Shown here piece after piece: positions 63,501 through 64,000 of a DNA stretch of 64,000 nucleotides. The stretch comes from Rhodosorus marinus (Eukaryota; Rhodophyta; Stylonematophyceae; Stylonematales; Stylonemataceae): NCBI GenBank assembly GCA_029953675.1, contig JAMWBK010000004.1, positions 124,001 to 188,000 of the forward strand, read 5' to 3'. Under the pieces are notes generated by a model that saw only the letters and a program-made list of their open reading frames with translations, made no database searches and was not told the DNA's origin. Position 1 is the first letter of the stretch; every line of letters begins with the position of its first letter. Position numbers and translations under genes: made by a program.

Positions 63501-64000
63501 TTACCGATCCAATGTTGAACTCAGCACAAGGGCCAGGTCCCATAGCCCTGCTTCCTTTGCGAGTTTGACCGCTTCTTGAGTACTACCATTAGCGAGAACC
63601 TCTTGCATCTAAATCACGCATATAAAAATACGTAAATAATGAAGAAACGAACGGGATGAGAAACCATCTACGAACTCTTGGAGGAGATCAGGTCGTTTTG
63701 GAGAGGTCGCACCTTCCTAGCAGACTCTGCCAATGTCTCCAGCTTATTGGAGTTCGCCCGGAGCGGCGATTTTAGTGCCGTCTGCTTAGTTAGCTGCTGC
63801 TGGACAGCGATCACGTTTCCGTTGATAGCTTGAGCAAGAGAAGCACAGTCCGCATTCTCATTCTGATACAAGGCCTTGAGGATTCTCCAAAGTGCCTTGA
63901 AACCCTCGGCTGCGGTAGTCACAAGTCGCCAGCAGACGAGTGTGGGGTTAGCTCTCGCATCAATCAAGTCAAAGAACAGAATTCTGCGCGCTTGACCGAA
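54579..64000 (-). CDS. SEC16: SEC16-like COPII scaffold protein, C-terminal ~2,850 codons (5' end outside window)
   Basis: Proposed exons, transcript order: >64000-63676, 63601-63505, 63412-62788, 62697-61509, 61409-59668, 59594-58873, 58802-57917, 57823-57169, 57094-56356, 56258-55627 and 55541-54579. Introns are 70-99 bp, all GT-AG and in phase. The first three exons carry the SEC16 central conserved (ACE1) region: VLANGSTQEAVKLAKEAG.WDLAL, GSPLQTLFLSLAD, WNSTVATLV, ETLAEGNIPGAHVCYIGA-type helix and IVLLGADH. This region binds Sec13 and organises ER exit sites, where COPII vesicles bud. The remaining ~2,500 codons are Pro/Ser/Thr/Met-rich and apparently disordered, with long NAPPTM/SAPPTM and PTIPPTA arrays and an RGQ/Arg-rich end (RDMQFKYRG stop). 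Yeast Sec16 is about 2,200 residues in all, so this tail is unusually long. Confidence 0.85.
57394..57608 (-). repeat. PPTAAPTI-type coding repeats in SEC16
   Basis: About nine 24-bp units coding PPTAAPTI/PPTAEPTI, in frame within SEC16 exon 8. Confidence 0.85.
59760..60330 (-). repeat. SAPPTM / NAPPAE coding repeats in SEC16
   Basis: An array of 18-bp units (APPTMS, APPAEN), about 30 copies, in the largest SEC16 exon. It is open on the complementary strand too, which gives long false frames there. Confidence 0.9.

Overview
The window is nuclear DNA of a eukaryote, most likely a photosynthetic protist or alga. Host genes have short GT-AG introns (about 60-107 bp, one of 267 bp). One gene encodes a TPR protein whose N-terminus looks like a two-part plastid/thylakoid-lumen targeting signal. 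There are TATA-like boxes and no prokaryotic operon structure. A red-algal type genome would fit, but the sequence alone does not name the species.

Layout. 1-450: left-edge fragment of a retroelement ORF1. 451-2737: no gene seen. 2738-6772: intronless full-length ABCC/MRP-type ABC transporter. 6.9-42 kb: a retrotransposon-dominated block. It is built from two related non-LTR families, here called A and B. Both have reverse transcriptase (catalytic box YHDD), a C-terminal CX2C..HX4C knuckle and a restriction-like endonuclease (RLE)-like domain. There are also traces of a third family (C) and of Ty1/copia. Lodged in the block are three low-complexity secreted-protein genes (14.4, 24.5 and 29.8 kb), of which the first two are paralogues with a shared promoter, and a region of degenerate repeats (22.2-29.6 kb).

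42.4-64 kb is a gene-rich flank: a secreted Spondin_N-domain protein (-), a pirin-family protein (-, 4 exons), a two-exon coiled-coil protein (+), a small two-exon unknown gene (-), a TPR protein (-, 4 exons), and at the right edge a very large SEC16-like gene (-, at least 11 exons, 5' end outside the window).

The most unusual structure is at 31.0-42.0 kb. Family B copies lie one after another on the minus strand. The 3' tail of each copy, a small conserved stem-loop followed by TAATAAAGCC, is joined directly to the 5'-truncated start of the next. This nested, self-targeting pattern recalls that described for Zepp in Chlorella. One copy (31333-36221) is nearly complete; its ORF2 is split only by a 449-bp family A insertion. 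Family A copies also insert into each other, with target-site duplications of 3, 9 and about 12 bp.

The host genes have no evident common pathway. SEC16 organises ER exit sites, the ABCC protein exports substrates across membranes, pirin is a cupin nuclear/redox cofactor, and the signal-peptide proteins are candidate wall or extracellular-matrix components. All splice sites were placed by eye from GT-AG signals, phase and domain continuity.
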